Below are positions 30,401-41,343 of a stretch of DNA of 64,000 nucleotides, one piece after another. Position 1 is the first letter of the stretch; every line of letters starts with the position of its first letter. The stretch lies in NCBI GenBank assembly GCA_949358305.1, contig OX442314.1, positions 59,157,369 to 59,221,368 of the forward strand, in the 5' to 3' direction. The notes below the pieces were generated by a model. The model was not told the DNA's origin, searched no databases, and saw only the letters and a program-made list of their open reading frames with translations. Both the position numbers and the translations under genes were made by a program. The DNA is from Strigamia acuminata. Taxonomy: Eukaryota; Arthropoda; Chilopoda; Geophilomorpha; Linotaeniidae.

Positions 30401-33400
30401 TTATAATGGACGTGGCAACTCGTTGGCCCGAGTTGTACGCCGTCGCTAGACCTTCAGCAGAGAAAATCGTTGAATGTATCTACGACGTGGCGTTACGTTA
30501 CGGATTTCCACGTAAAATAATATCCGATAACGGACCCCAATTTATCTCGAAAATTTGGAGTAAGTTTTGTGAGAAATTCGGGATTGTGGCGTCACATACT
30601 TCGACCTACAATCCCAGAACAAATCCCGTTGAGCGACTCAACAGGGACATTAAATATGCACTAAGCATATTCACTGACATCCACAATAGGTGGGATGAAT
30701 ACTTGAGGGAGATCGCGTTCAGCATACGAACAACAGTCTCGAGGACGAGAGATTTTTCTCCGGCCTACCTCAACTTCGCCCGAGAGCTACGAGTGCCTTG
30801 GGACCCACGAGTGGCAGAGTCGGTAAATGTGGTGGACCCAGAGAAACCACATGAGTATGTGTATAAATTGGAGCAAACAATTTCGAGCACATACAAACAT
30901 ATGATGGCGCACATTTTTAACATGCGCGACCGCATTTTACAAGATAAAAGCGGTGGAAAATTCGTGAATTTCGAGATCAATGATTTGGTGTGGAAAGATG
31001 CACACACCCTCTCAAATGCAGCGAGAGGGATCACCGCCAGCTTGGCCGACAAGAGAGATGGTCCGTATGTGATCATCGGCAAGCATGGCGGTAACGCGTA
31101 TAAATTACGTAAGCTCGAGGACAATACCGAGCATAAGTCGATACAAGTACGAGAGTTAACTCCGTACATTCCGGAATTCCCGCAAGAAATGTGGGCCAAG
31201 GGCCAAGTCAAGTCTAAAACTGACGGCCAAATCGTCGATATGTTCGCTGGCGAGTCGGAAAAAGCACCGCCAAGTGACAACGAGGAGTATTTCGACGCCC
31301 CTTCACCTCCGGTAAACGAGATAGTTGAATCCGTTCCGGATCCAATTTTGGTCGGGGGGGAAACAGGAGAAACTCCTGAAACAAACACAAAAAACACGGA
31401 TAAAAAAGAAAGCAATAATGAGGAGGTACAGACACAAAAAACAACAAAAAATATCGTACCTGTCTCAGCACATCACCTGCGGCCTCGTAGAAGTAATCCG
31501 TTTATAAAAGACGGAAAGGAGTGCAAGGAGGTTTGGATGTCTGGTGACGAAGAGCGAGTCTCTCGTCCCAGCACTTCTAGACGTCCGCTGACTCATCGCG
31601 AGCAGCGGAAAAGAGATCGCAAGGAGCGATACTTCGCGAGGTGCGAAGCTCGGGGCCGTCCCATCCCCGAACCCGCCTACATCTCCAAGAGAGCGGGTCG
31701 ACGAAGTGGTAGCCAGTCAGGTGAGCGAAACGTCCCAGCGGCAGATACGCGGGACCTTCGCGAGATTCTGACTCAGATGAAGCGGACGAAACTGACACGT
31801 TTCGATCCCGCAATGAAACACGCCAGGAAGATGGGTGTTGTCACCGACGGAATGGTGACCCCACACGAGGTGGCAAGGTGGCTCGCAGACTACATAAATT
31901 CGCGACCGCGACCCGATGGCATGCCAACCGCCATCGTGCAGCCCTCGAGCTCCGAACCACATCTCCCGGCGCCCCAAGTCGCAATGACTGGGGTGCAAAC
32001 GACGGAGACGCCACCACCGCCGACGCAGCCACCACCACCGCTGCCGACGCCAACGCTGCCGACCAAGACGCAGCCGCCTCCGGACCTGCCGCCACCGTCG
32101 TTGTTGAATTCGAGCGATCCGCCGGATTTACCCACCGACCGCTCAGTCCTTCTCCCCGTTGGACAGAGCATTATGCAGGAATGTCGAGCCAATTTGACCG
32201 ACATTTACAGGCCGAGCCGACCCCGACCCGGTTCCTCGGCCCTGTTCTTCGAGAGGCGAGACGAAGAAGCGCGACTCGCGAGAGAAGCCGCCAACCCGAC
32301 TATCTCCGAGCTCTCAGCGTTTCGTTTCGTGATGGAAGACCCAAGAGTCTCCGCGCCCGCCTTGCGAGGTGTGGATCAAACACAGCGATATTTTATCGAA
32401 TGGGCAACCGCGATGATGAGTAAGCTCTCGCGTGCCTTCACTGCGGATTCAGAGCGATCGAATCCAGTGAATCGTCGCAGCCTACAGCTATCATTGACCA
32501 AGGTCATGATGCAGCTGCTAACCCCAGCACTCTTCGGAGAAGGGCGTCAGGCGATGGCCGCATGGTCTGTCGTGGACAGAGAGGGTGTACAGGTTCCCCG
32601 TGCACTCCTCGCAGAGTGGAGCTCCATTCTGCCCGACCCTGTGTTGACTCGCTACGAGCTAACCAGGGATGTGGTAAACCCAGAATTTGAAGGGTACAAG
32701 TTGCGAAGCACGGCATTTCGTTACACCTCCGCCACCTGGACAGCGGCGCCTACCCAACAACTGCGCGCCTTGACCATCCAGACGGAAGAATCGGCAGAGG
32801 ATGTAGACATGGTGATCTCGCTGACGAGCGGAGTTCCGATTCCGCCACCGATGCCTGCGGAGATATCCCCGCAAGGACCCGCCCTGTTCGAAGTGGCGGG
32901 TAAACCAAAGCGCTTGCTGTGCCGAACGCCACCCGTCAGGTCCGTCGAGCAAACGAAGCCGACACCGCCCGGGACCCCACCGGCCCGAGCGGCGACAACG
33001 ACGCAAGCAGTGATTCCCGCGGCCACCCAGAAGCCGAAGCCGGCACCGCCTCCACCAGACTATTATGGGCGAATCATCGACGAGTTTCCCCATCTTTCGA
33101 TGACGACGGCGACCAGGAGGTTTATCCTCGCGCAGCGGGACAAAGGCAAATCGGTCTTCATCTGGCTTCACAACCAGATACGGAAGACTAAAGACCTCAT
33201 CTTCCACCAGAGGTTGTTGAGAGCCCACCGTGCGCCAGTGACGCCAGCGGAAGCCAATGCCATCCGGCATACGAACACCGGCTTCTCCGCCTACATCCCG
33301 AGCGTTTGGTTACACGAGAGGACGCGTGCCCCGCATGAGCCAGTTGACGGCCATGCATTATGCTTCATTACGGAGCATGAGGACCCCCGCGATCGGTCCT

Positions 33401-33510
33401 CGGCGCTAGTAGGCGATCTACCCGCGCCACCCGGCACTCAACCGCCTGTCCCTGGAGTGAGTTACGCCCAGGTGACGGACTCAGTGTCGGGTCCCCCAAA
33501 AAAGAAGTAA
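27466..33510 (+). CDS. pol: El-1 Pol fused in frame to the ORF3 C-terminal region (2014 codons)
   Basis: Protease DSGADRSF is at about 99. RT has LCIDYRPLNA, TTMDLSKGYWQV, MPFGLVNAP and YLDDIVIAS (about 444). RNase H has HTDASRVGLGAA (about 590) and TDHQALQWL. The integrase H2C2 finger (HPLASHAGVSRTLYR...CQRCQAC) is at about 894-933, catalytic Asp in SVDVMG (about 962) and SDNGPQF (about 1019), Glu in NPVERLN (about 1054). The GPY/F module (KRDGPYVI) is at about 1195. From about 1352 the frame continues directly into ORF3 (KECKEVWMSGDEERVS) to its stop. In El-2 these are separate genes. Expression is likely as Gag-Pol by -1 frameshift. Confidence 0.93.
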   Translation: MKKKGFNKGFDKPPPVKEMGSDIANAQIQDRANNALQVITANAEAEAEEPNLLLEELPQVVEDTEEFRVFMCNVAVEYTNRLCMLPMTIEREKIMGLLDSGADRSFVSEDIVASLGLTDKIKGVNKNIRLKTANGMARPKGVILLTMEWLGGVEQHPFLVLPTCDRIFLLGLDLMASMEIQPNPITKSWNYIRNDKERPAIVVPPALVKEAADKTQWEKGLNKFVQDYDFKAFVTELQRDNVVETLVADAALELNEAAALRRVLLKYEGILSKKPGRTNRAIHEIKLTDNKPIRVAYKGMNPQKREIVQKMCQEMLDSGIVSEAQGEYATRVVLVMRPGSDPRLCIDYRPLNAVTEIDPIQMPSIESILRELSPFSWVTTMDLSKGYWQVEMRPEDKIKTAFYSPIGRLMFNVMPFGLVNAPSTFQRLIESVLGDILHQFVWAYLDDIVIASKTFEEHIEHIDQVLTRLAKAGLHVHPGKSKFCRKELAFLGYRIGVNGLAIGPEKIDAINRFPPPEDVKGVQRFMGMINFFGRLLPGLAEVAAPVTDLLKNENEFVWSNECNIAFNAIKRMLTEVGVMPLPDLNRPFILHTDASRVGLGAALLQTHVRDGVEQDLPCMFISRKLQGAEKNYNATELECLAVVWAIRKFRDYLEYTKFVVHTDHQALQWLMKLKEPAGRLARWQLELMACDLTIQYKPGKYNVVADALSRAPVSDPIDADDDGEDDSRIIYCPTSCHRWDLRKMNEIPTASPADVKFCGFWTRLYQPAADNYPNAKKEFKLERRINDPLLSAFHAHVGKQMQSNPPTREEIIVQQKLDKKCQDRARFVLTGKYPPNLTRRQKRRYAHESIDYLLDDGLLVKHHPNHQDDLSESDTAVKVVIPASLIGRVLWLLHGHPLASHAGVSRTLYRATQLFHWTGMKKDIALFVHQCQRCQACKPRRKSPFETIFLGPYAPFDCLSVDVMGPKPVTGNKNAYIIVIMDVATRWPELYAVARPSAEKIVECIYDVALRYGFPRKIISDNGPQFISKIWSKFCEKFGIVASHTSTYNPRTNPVERLNRDIKYALSIFTDIHNRWDEYLREIAFSIRTTVSRTRDFSPAYLNFARELRVPWDPRVAESVNVVDPEKPHEYVYKLEQTISSTYKHMMAHIFNMRDRILQDKSGGKFVNFEINDLVWKDAHTLSNAARGITASLADKRDGPYVIIGKHGGNAYKLRKLEDNTEHKSIQVRELTPYIPEFPQEMWAKGQVKSKTDGQIVDMFAGESEKAPPSDNEEYFDAPSPPVNEIVESVPDPILVGGETGETPETNTKNTDKKESNNEEVQTQKTTKNIVPVSAHHLRPRRSNPFIKDGKECKEVWMSGDEERVSRPSTSRRPLTHREQRKRDRKERYFARCEARGRPIPEPAYISKRAGRRSGSQSGERNVPAADTRDLREILTQMKRTKLTRFDPAMKHARKMGVVTDGMVTPHEVARWLADYINSRPRPDGMPTAIVQPSSSEPHLPAPQVAMTGVQTTETPPPPTQPPPPLPTPTLPTKTQPPPDLPPPSLLNSSDPPDLPTDRSVLLPVGQSIMQECRANLTDIYRPSRPRPGSSALFFERRDEEARLAREAANPTISELSAFRFVMEDPRVSAPALRGVDQTQRYFIEWATAMMSKLSRAFTADSERSNPVNRRSLQLSLTKVMMQLLTPALFGEGRQAMAAWSVVDREGVQVPRALLAEWSSILPDPVLTRYELTRDVVNPEFEGYKLRSTAFRYTSATWTAAPTQQLRALTIQTEESAEDVDMVISLTSGVPIPPPMPAEISPQGPALFEVAGKPKRLLCRTPPVRSVEQTKPTPPGTPPARAATTTQAVIPAATQKPKPAPPPPDYYGRIIDEFPHLSMTTATRRFILAQRDKGKSVFIWLHNQIRKTKDLIFHQRLLRAHRAPVTPAEANAIRHTNTGFSAYIPSVWLHERTRAPHEPVDGHALCFITEHEDPRDRSSALVGDLPAPPGTQPPVPGVSYAQVTDSVSGPPKKK

Positions 33511-33535
33511 TCGCTCAGCCCCACGGTCTGAGCTC

Positions 33536-33546
33536 GGAGGGGGAGG
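33536..33546 (+). promoter_or_regulatory. El-1 polypurine tract
   Basis: GGAGGGGGAGG immediately 5' of the 3' LTR, the expected plus-strand primer. Confidence 0.85.
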
Positions 33547-34534
33547 TGTTGTGACCCGACTGGACCGGGGTCAACGAAGAGTTTCTCTCGTGACCTCGTT
33601 TCGGGTGTAAGGGGAGCCGCAAGCGCGTCTCCCTTCCCTCAGTGCATTGACATCTAGTCAATGAACAGGCGTCTGCCCTGAGGGAGTGGGGATGGCTCGT
33701 CCACCCCACCATTGGGTGATTCCGGTCACCTGTCAACCCCGCTTTGTGCAAAGGAATGTGCCTTGCACTGAGCGGGCAGAACCAACACAACCATCAAACG
33801 AGAAACACACGTAAACCCGTCGTCCTACAAGATCAGGCCCAAGTAAATATACTGGGATTGACCAAGGACAAAGGACAATTTACCGTGAGTACGTTTGGTC
33901 AGTGTCAAACTCCGCAGAGTAACCTGCGAGATCAGATTACCACACTATTTTAGCACTCCAGCTAGAAATAGTAAAAACCACTCCAGTTTAGCGAGTTGTG
34001 CAGACAAACGGTCGCACAAGCCTAAACTGCAGTAAACCAACGACGAGTGTTCCCGCCGCTGTGTGACCGCCGGGAGCCAGAAGAGTCCGCCGCTGTGTGA
34101 TCGCCGGACACCACACAAAAAACCTAGACAACAGACCAGAAGTAAGACCTTTTAGGCATTCACTCGCGCCCGACCAGCGTGAGCCCGAAGGACCGAACGA
34201 GAAACGTGAGACGAGGACGCCATTCATTGCCACGCCGGCCCAAGACGACACCACGTTGCCACGCGGACGCCATCTTGGATCCAGAGCGCCAACAAAGGAC
34301 GACCTCGACCAGTTTCCCGCCAACTTCACACACCTTACCTTTTACCTTTATTCCTGTACACATTTTATCCCTTTTAACTGTAAATTCCCATATAATAAAT
34401 ACATTTATTATATTTACCATTTTACATTGTTTGCCGTTTCACATTATTTGGGTAACCGCTTGAGTAAAGCGGTATTGCGAGATTAGAGAGTGATTCATAC
34501 CACGTATCAGCGACAGACCGAGTTGAGCGCGACA
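33547..34534 (+). repeat. El-1 3' LTR (988 bp)
   Basis: Same length as the 5' LTR and essentially identical; followed by the target duplication AACT. Confidence 0.96.
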
Positions 34535-34538
34535 AACT

Positions 34539-35235
34539 TGGTTTTATTATTTTAGTTCTATATTGTATAAGTCTTTTTAAAAGCATCCAACAAGCTTAGT
34601 GTAATATTCAAGATCGCAACATTTAAGTTTGTTGCAATGTGTGGATGCGGTAGTTTTAGCAATTGACCAGAGGTCTCTTCTGGTTTCACTGTCAGACTAA
34701 TATTGATTATTTTTTATTTTTATAGAAAACAAGAAAAATGTATAAAAATTAATATAAGTTTGAAAACATGAAAAAAGTGTTATTACAAGTGTTTAATTTT
34801 GTTTGTTTTAGTTCTGATGATATCATTTAGTTCAACAAAGCATCACCAGAGTGCGCCACATGTTAACGAGATGCACAGACTGATCCATTAGTTAATAGGG
34901 GAAACACTACATTACTTGGCAAGCAAAGCTAGCCAAATAGCTCAGTTCTCTTTCAATCTTCACGTTACGACTGTCAGCTGGTTTACGGTTAGACAGGAGT
35001 TAGGTTTCCAAATAATATCAAACACATCATCCTTATTTAGAGTAAATAAATGTGGGTTTATATTTTACTTTAGTTTATAATTGCTTTAGTTATAGTAGTT
35101 TGTAATAAGAGTTATAACCGAACATTTGTTATCACAAACGTCCGACTTAGAAATATAATAAAGCAGATGCATTTTACATATAAAACTCTTGACTCATTCT
35201 TAAACATTAATAAAGTCACGTGTTCTAAATCAATT
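34539..35235. other. AT-rich 3' flank of El-1
   Basis: No gene. The 3' part (AGAGTAAATAAATGTGGG near 35038, AATAAAGCAGATGCATTTTA near 35157) resembles an old LTR end, so El-1 may be nested in an older element. Confidence 0.35.
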
Positions 35236-35405
35236 CCCCTTTAGCCACGTCAAATGCACCAGCTGGGGGAAATAAAGGACCAGTAAATGGCAAATATGTC
35301 AAGAAAAGACAACTGGGTCTTGATTTTCCAGGTGTTTTTACAAATGTAAACACAAAACCTCGCAAAGTCACAAAGTCTCGTGATAGCGAGGTTAGCAAAA
35401 TAGGT
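35236..35405 (+). pseudogene. Poly(A) polymerase 3' fragment, third copy, plus strand
   Basis: It reads AGGNKGPVNGKYVKKRQLG, then TNVNTKPRKVTKSR and DSEV, matching the C-terminal region of the 10778-12388 gene. It lacks the four codons of the KRRR basic cluster present in both other copies. It is in inverted orientation to the 38288-39246 copy, 3 kb away, and ends where R1 begins. Confidence 0.85.
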
Positions 35406-36560
35406 TTTTCAGGTAAGTTTAATTTATTTCTGAATTTTTTTTGCCTCCATCACCATGTTCCTCAGGGTGATAAAATCCAAGACCTCAATTGCACTGCTGT
35501 GACTTCGTTAGTGGCAAACTTCAAAGTTTGGGACTTAGAATCCACGGGACCAGTATTGTAGTATTTGTTAGCCGCAACGAGCAGTGGATCTGGACAATCC
35601 GCAGCCCGGATCATCTTGATCATGTCGGCCGGCTAAACTGTGTTTTCCACCTTCCACTCATCAGCAAGGTCGCGCAGAACTACTGAAGAAAGGCCCAGCA
35701 CGTGCGATGAGCTCAGAGAACAGGCTCCACCAGCTGACGGAAGAATGGTGTCAACTTCACCTCGCAACCGCATCAGAGTACAATGCTTGGGAGAGAAAGC
35801 GGGTGAAGTTGCGCATTAAGAAGCGCGCTCGAAAGGTGAGGGCACAGGTGAAAAGAAGGTTTTGACATTTCACGGAAAATTTTCTCGTAGTTTTTGACAT
35901 TTTACGTGGATCTAATTTTTTTTTTCATTTTTTTCTCAAAACATTGGATTAGCCATCCAGGAAATCCTCCAAATCCTTGAGAACGAGGAGCCCGCCAACA
36001 TCACCATCACAGTTATGGAAATGGTCGGGCTCGTCATCTAATTGATTAATTATAATTTAAGTAGTTTTTTTTATTTTGGTAGTTTTTTTTTATTTTGGTA
36101 GTTTTTTTTATTTTGGTAGTTTTTTGGTAGTTTTTTTCTAGTTTTCTTATTTTTCTAGTTGTATATTTTTTTAGTTTTATTTTTTAGGTAATTGAGCCAA
36201 GGATTGGTGCGCCTATCCCAAAGTTGTGGGAGTTGTTAAGTGTTTTGGGTAACTGGGCATGATATGATCAGTTTAGCGACTGTCGGTATAGCAATTTTTG
36301 GTAAAAATGGTATGTTTTAGCGACGTACACTTAAACTGTTTGTTGCCTAAAATTAGTGACCCTAGACCTGCAAGAAATATGCCTATAAGCGACCAGAACA
36401 ACATTGTAAATGCTTACAGGGCAGCCGAAAATGAGAAACAGATTTGACATAATGAATACTGCGGAAGAAAAACAGCAGTGAACTCCAGATCGTGTTCCAC
36501 TAGTGGCGGGACACAAGCTCAGATAATTAATTGTAATAATAATAATTATTCTTCAGTTAA
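35406..36560 (+). repeat. R1 dispersed repeat, copy iii
   Basis: It starts CAGGTAAGTTTAATTTAT and contains the CATCACCATGTTCCTCAGGG, AAACATTGGATTAGCCATCC and AAGGATTGGTGCGCCTATCC blocks. A frame at about 35937-36041 (NIGLAIQEILQILENEEPAN ...) looks coding before its stop. Inserted between blocks at 35530-35930 is a frame with KRVKLRIKKRARKVRAQVKRR, not recognised. Confidence 0.6.
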
Positions 36561-39246
36561 AAGTCATCGAAGTGAAAATTTTATCTTGTATCCGGAAAAA
36601 AAAAACAAATAAAAAATTGTAGTCAATTTAAATTAAATTAATTGCAGTTCATAAATATTAACCAATTTAAAAATTTCCAAGCTCTTAAAAAATAGCTTGT
36701 TTTGATGTAAATATGGTAAATTATGACATTTTTTAAACGAAGCATAAAATTACATCAATGACCTTTGGTGGCATAATAAAACCTTTGAACTGGAAGAAAA
36801 TAATTCAATTATTTGCAGGGACATGTCAAAGGGATAGACAGAACGAATTGAAACCTGTACACCAGCTAAATACCAGTCTACTCGCAAAATAACAAATAAA
36901 TTGAATTAAATGTTACATCGGATAAATGCTACAATCATTTATAGAATGCAGACTAACAGAACCACATTGTACTCACTGGTTCGTACGAGTTATAAACCAG
37001 CACAGAAATATCAAACACCAGAGCTCTCATCTAGTACCAACCGGAACAAGTCCAGTGGTCCAGGGGCAACCACGAGGAGGTAGAGAGTTGGATTTGCTGC
37101 CCCCAATTCAAAATAAAACGATAAAAAGATCGATATACTTAGTTGGATGGATGCGAAATAATTTTATCGCTGTCGTTGAATTGTAGCAATCGTTTACACG
37201 ATCCGCGTGAAAATGACGACACGAGCAATCTAGCAAAGAAAATAACATGTTAACATCACTACGAACATAAAATTACAAACAAAATAATTCGATGCTAATG
37301 GATTTTGAAGATAAATGGCAGAAACTTACGACTAGCAGAACGAAGCTGTCCCTCACAAACAAATGGCGCTAATGGAAGTGGAGTGATAAAGAAGGGATAA
37401 AGCTAATAAGAGCTCAGCTAGTGGATTGGTTGAATTATCTGCGCCATTACTTTTTGATTCTCTTCACAATCTGTAGAATAAAATAAAATAAAACGTGTAT
37501 GGGGTTTCGCTAGCAATGTCTGGCGATCGGTAATGGGTGGATGATCTGTAGTGATGATGTGGAAAAAAATATATGCGAGCGCGAACAGCGAAAACAATTT
37601 TAGACTGGTCTTGCAAACTGCAGACGGCTTCGATCGCACCCAAGAAAAACGCCGAATAACAGGCGGCTGAAACACTGAAATAAATAAATAAAGCAAACAC
37701 GTTAAAAACACCTCGTGCTTACACATCTGAGGAAATTATACGTACAATTCAAGAGCGATTTTTCCGACTCGAGTTTTCGCATCCCATCCAATCCTTCGTC
37801 TGTTTCGTGGCTACGGGGTGTACAAACCTGAATCATGGGCATCGTTCTCGACAGAACGAATCTTTACATTTTAGCACATCTACGTATGGTAGCCTAGAAG
37901 GATCATTATTCCGGTGCAGTTACATCCACATTTACCAGCAAGAACCAGATAAATGGCAGAAACTTAAATAACATTTTCGTGTTAAATAATGTGATCTTTG
38001 TTGACTGTTTGTGTTTTCGGGGTGTGTTAGTGGGAAAACCCGATCGAACACCACATTCTGAGAAAGGAAGGAATATAGTCCGAAAATGGAAATTGTTGCC
38101 GCCGCCGCGAGTCTAAAAATTGTTTGCCGGTCATTTATCTTTGTTTTGTTTTTCTCAAAATGTAATGGGAAAAACCGTTCGGACAGAAATATGGTCCCAA
38201 AAATGGAAATCTAAATTACTAAAAATAAAACGTATTTACAGAACAAAAAATGTTTTCAAAATCCAGGATGCATCTTTCACTAAAAACCTACGAATTCTGG
38301 CGTCTTAGAAGGTTCAATTTAATAGGTTTTGAAACCCAGTAGGTAACCGGTTCTGGACTCGCTTCTTCACACATTGAAAAAGTGTCTAAATAAGTGGCAC
38401 TTTTACCCGGAACAAGAACTTCGCTATCACGACGTCTTTTGCGAGACTTTGTGACTTTGCGAAGTTTTGTGTTTACATTCGTAAAAACATGTGGAAAATC
38501 AACACCTAGTTGTCTTTTCTTGACATACTTGCCATTTACTACGCCTTTATTTCCCCCAGCTTGTCTCTGTATAGAATCCGTGAAATTGTGCATTTCATAC
38601 GTCAGATCGACACGCAGATTCTCCACTTTCTCAAAACGAAGCCCAATAACCCAATAGCACTTCAACCCCGGACCGGAATATCCTTTCGTGTTCACCTGCG
38701 ACGCTTCAACGTGTCGTACTTTCTCCAGGGCGTTTACTAAATGTCGTAATTTCGATTCGACCAATCCGCAAAAGTTTAAATGCTCCTCTTTGGTTTCTCC
38801 ACTCGTCGTCAACACGACAAAATGACGATATTTTTTGAAGAAATCAACCGGTTCAAACAACTTGCCCCAACCAGCTTTGCCAAGAATTATCTCTTTGCTG
38901 ATTGCCAACCCCCGCGTCAATTCATCCACAATGATTTGCAATGTCGACTTGGAAACGTTGAAGGCCGAATTCTGGTGCGGGTACGACAGAGTAACAACGG
39001 GCATCAAGTGCGATCGATCAGCCTTATTCACTCTCGGATCCCACACTTTGTAATTCAAATTATTCTCTTCCGGGGCTTTCAGTAAAACGAGGCTCGGCCA
39101 CTCCCAGTTTGAAAAGACGAGGAAAAACTTGTGCACGATGGTCGCGGCCGTTGCATCCGGGTACAGCTGGCAGGTGCGCGCCACGAGAAGCGCCCAAGTG
39201 ACTCCGCCGAGGTATCCGAGTATGTTGGAGTAAATGCCGCGTCGTT
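36190..39246. repeat. Segmental duplication, right copy (~3 kb)
   Basis: It parallels 8710-11745 in order and orientation and ends abruptly inside the poly(A) polymerase gene at about 39246. The stretch 36561-38287 is noncoding. Confidence 0.8.
38288..39246 (-). pseudogene. 5'-truncated poly(A) polymerase, second copy
   Basis: It matches residues from about 219 (GVYSNILGYLGGVTWAL) to the end of the intact copy with scattered substitutions and no internal stop. The nucleotidyltransferase domain with the catalytic Asp residues is missing. The frame enters unrelated sequence at the 39246 breakpoint (RGIYSN preceded by foreign codons). It cannot be an active polymerase, though it keeps the RNA-binding-like domain. 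Confidence 0.88.
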
Positions 39247-41343
39247 TCCGACTGTCTGTCTCTAGCACTGGTTTTTGATTGACGATGTCCACCCCGAGAT
39301 ACAAAGTTCAACCTCATCCATGATGATGTAAAAATGGGCGTAGAGTTTGGCATTTACGCATACATAAACAGGTCCAGTTGGGCATCGGGTGGTAGAAGAC
39401 ACGAAATTACTGACACTAAAGTTGGAACAGACACAGGCAATAGCAGAATTCATGTTAGAATCAAGGGGAATTCGTTACGATGATGAAACAATGGGCAAAG
39501 GAAATAGTTCAAAAACAAAAGTAAGAAAGATTTAGTTATTTTGGTAACATAAACGACGTTGGATTATCGTTACAGAGTTTTGCGCAAATCACAACACAAA
39601 CACATAGAAGAAGTTTTTAGATTATTGAAGAAGTATTTGTTCAATTGTCACACTTTAACAATCCACAACACTGAACCGGCACGCAAACCGCCATATTGTC
39701 GATGAGCAACGAAAGTCTGTTGATACTCCAACACATGGTTGACGTTGCCGAGTCCAGTTGTCGTCGTGATTCTTCGGGGGTATTCTTATCCGCCTTAATC
39801 GTTTTGCAATGCTGTAATTTGCTCTTGAAATGTGTTTCCACATTTACTGCCCAGTGATAAACGTTGCAAACATAATGTCTGTTCATTCCAAGCTAATTGT
39901 TACATTGATTTGGCACCAATCACGATACTGGACACAAAACCATTTAGACAAGGCAACATATAAAGGTGCAGGTTGCCATAGATGTGATTGTCTTTAAATC
40001 TGTTGGCAATATGTTGCAATGAGGTTAGATTATAAGTAAATACAGTTGTTGATATTGTAAGTTCCAAACCAAATTGGGCAATAGAAAAGTCAAAGTTTCA
40101 TAGTTATGCTAAACTGTGCCTAGATGTAATTCAGGTTCAGGAATACAAGTAGTCAGTCTCTGTGAATTCGCAAAGAAGCCATATTCGTCCTTGTATCACA
40201 GTGGTTAAGGTTGCGGAGGATGGTTCAGCAGATTAAATTGATGAACTCACATTGATCTGGCTCAGATGGGGCGTCAACAACTGTGGGTGGGCTTAACACA
40301 CTCAAAATGGTTGTGGTATCTAAAATGTTCAGACCTTTAGACATTACGAGCGTTAACACATAATTAGTGACGACTTCCAGCTGTCCTTGATGTTCAGGTA
40401 TCAATGCCGACAATGGATCACACAGTAATACCAGTGGTTAAATACGATGATATTGTTTTTTCTGTTTGTTGACAAATTGCAGTTATTGTATATAGTTACT
40501 TGCAGTCTTGCAGTTTAAACTCTTTACACCAATCTTTCCTTCAAGGTACAGTAGCTATGCTTCAATATGGTGTTGCTCTAACTCGGATAGTGTGCGCATT
40601 TGAAATTGCGCTTTAAACAGGAAAAGATCTAAACCCTGTCTCCAATCACGTGCTCATACTGCTTGACACAAAGATCCAAAGGCACAGCAACATCAGGCAC
40701 CAACAGTTCCAGACGTGTCACTCATGATGCAAAAGATCTCAGCTGGTTTGCCGGCCTATAACAATGCTCACAAACTATTTAAGTTATAAATGAACGATAA
40801 TAAATAAACATTTGGAAAATAAACATAAAATAATAAATTAATAATGAAAACAATAAAGATAATTTGAAACAAAAATACTAAACAAAAATATAAGTGGGTA
40901 GCACTATTTTCCATTTTTTTTTTTTTTTTTTTTTTTTTGTAGTAAAGAATGATATTGAAAAGATGGAAAATAAAATATGAAAGAAAGAAAAATAATGATT
41001 AAAAAGAATAATGAAAATATTCTAAAGTAAAATTGTAGAATTGTGGTTCACTAATAATAATATTAGGGTTGACTAATTTAAAGGATCTCGAAAATTTAAT
41101 TCGTTTGCAAGTCTAAAACTATATTTGGATATTATTCCTACATTACTGAACAGGAGAAATAAATTAATGCTTTTGCAATGACAATGGGAAATTAATTCAA
41201 TCACTTCCTTCGAATTTCATTAATTTAAGAGGAAAGAAAACGACATAACATGCCCTTATTTATATTGAAATTCTGCACGCAAATTTTATACTATTGGCTT
41301 GTTTGAAATTTAAATGGAAATACTAGAATAATCCAACATAACA
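39247..41343. other. AT-rich spacer, no recognised gene
   Basis: It includes a run of about 25 T near 40914-40938 and A/T-rich sequence around it. A minus-strand frame at 40225-40440 is open and protein-like (ALIPEHQGQLEVVTNYVLTL), but I do not recognise it. Confidence 0.4.

Larger units (their letters stand above)
23299..34534 (+). mobile_element. Ty3/gypsy element El-1, complete LTR to LTR, ORF3 N-terminal part deleted
   Basis: 11.2 kb between AACT target duplications (23295-23298, 34535-34538). LTRs are 988 bp each; by eye they differ at about one site (G/A near 23413 versus 33661), which indicates a very recent insertion. Order: LTR, PBS, gag, frameshift signal, pol fused to the ORF3 C-terminal region, polypurine tract, LTR. 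Relative to El-2 about 2.24 kb between the pol end and mid-ORF3 is missing. Confidence 0.95.

Noticed and set aside
40914-40938. Poly-T run as the poly(A) tail of a minus-strand retrogene or LINE
   Set aside because: No target duplication or coding sequence recognised next to it.
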